A stretch of DNA of 64,000 bases from an uncultured Aurantimonas sp. (GTDB lineage Bacteria; Pseudomonadota; Alphaproteobacteria; Rhizobiales; Rhizobiaceae): positions 202,411 to 266,410 of the forward strand of contig CANKZU010000004.1 in the NCBI GenBank assembly GCA_947488615.1, written 5' to 3'. A model generated the notes under the pieces. The model had not been told where the DNA came from. It ran no database searches and saw only the letters and a program-made list of their open reading frames with translations. How positions within the stretch are numbered: position 1 is the first letter of the stretch; every line of letters begins with the position of its first letter. Below, piece after piece: positions 63,910 through 64,000 of this stretch. Position numbers and translations under genes: made by a program.

Positions 63910-64000
63910 CCGATTCAGCCACGCCTTATACATCCCATACATGAGGTTGCTGCTCCCCGGCGGAGAGGCGAACCTTTCCGCTGTCGATATCCAGTAGGAA

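Noticed and set aside
1..64000. tRNA, rRNA, insertion sequence or prophage genes
   Set aside because: None could be recognised by reading; transposase, integrase or structural phage motifs are absent. A tRNA scan would settle the RNA part.

Overview
The window is about 64 kb of GC-rich, densely coded chromosome from an alphaproteobacterium, most likely of the order Hyphomicrobiales (Rhizobiales). The reasons are the reductive pyrimidine pathway with a RutR-type regulator, two HWE-family histidine kinases, a Rhizobium-type (SxxK) asparaginase, a long-form Mrp antiporter operon, a pqqABCDE cluster, split methylmalonyl-CoA mutase genes, and a short palindrome-rich repeat of the kind common in rhizobial genomes. 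I see no rRNA, tRNA, CRISPR array, prophage or insertion sequence. The genus cannot be settled from the sequence alone.

Layout. 1-2.7 kb: the 3' part of an RND efflux pump. 2.7-5.7 kb (-): a TRAP transporter (dctP-dctQ-dctM) with a perfect 18-bp hairpin between dctP and dctQ. 5.9-10.5 kb (-): an ABC importer with an NMT1/THI5-type binding protein; its operon is interrupted by a DUF559 gene flanked by two direct repeats. 10.7 kb: a cupin. 11.1-15.8 kb (-): aminotransferase, N-carbamoyl-beta-alanine amidase, a MazE/MazF-type toxin-antitoxin pair, and dihydropyrimidinase, with a divergent RutR-like TetR regulator and a near-palindromic RutR-type operator between. 17-19.5 kb: a GGDEF/EAL protein. 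19.9-23.0 kb (-): preA, a VOC protein and preT. Together these loci encode uracil/thymine breakdown to the beta-amino acid and its deamination.

23.2-27.3 kb: a CHASE/HWE kinase, then a SCO1-like copper chaperone cassette that includes a 40-residue Met-rich membrane peptide. 27.4-34.6 kb (-): an SDR, a DUF423 protein and the seven-gene Mrp (MnhA-G) Na+/H+ antiporter, with stop/start overlaps at most junctions. 35-45 kb: oligopeptidase B, a diheme cytochrome c, a cytochrome c', Fe-type SOD with a clear terminator, a class IV aminotransferase, PilZ, a type II haloacid dehalogenase (TTG start), a YkuD transpeptidase, a TM2 protein and a HerA-like ATPase. 45-47.5 kb: a DUF2267-like protein and a second HWE kinase.

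47.6-52.9 kb (+): mutA-mutB, an AbrB/Doc toxin-antitoxin pair and corA in one overlapping string. 53.1-56 kb: a GGDEF/EAL protein and a FeeM-like N-acyl amino acid synthase. 56-59.2 kb (-): pqqABCDE, with the 25-residue PqqA precursor. 59.4-63.9 kb: meaB (mutase chaperone GTPase), an NYN-domain protein, asparaginase, a DUF3750 protein and a higBA module with a near-consensus promoter whose spacer holds a perfect palindrome.

The most notable pattern is that three accessory genes or modules (MazEF, AbrB-Doc and DUF559) sit inside otherwise ordinary operons, and in each the last accessory gene's stop codon overlaps the next host gene's start as ATGA. Translation of hydA, corA and an ABC permease would therefore be coupled to a toxin or nuclease-like gene.
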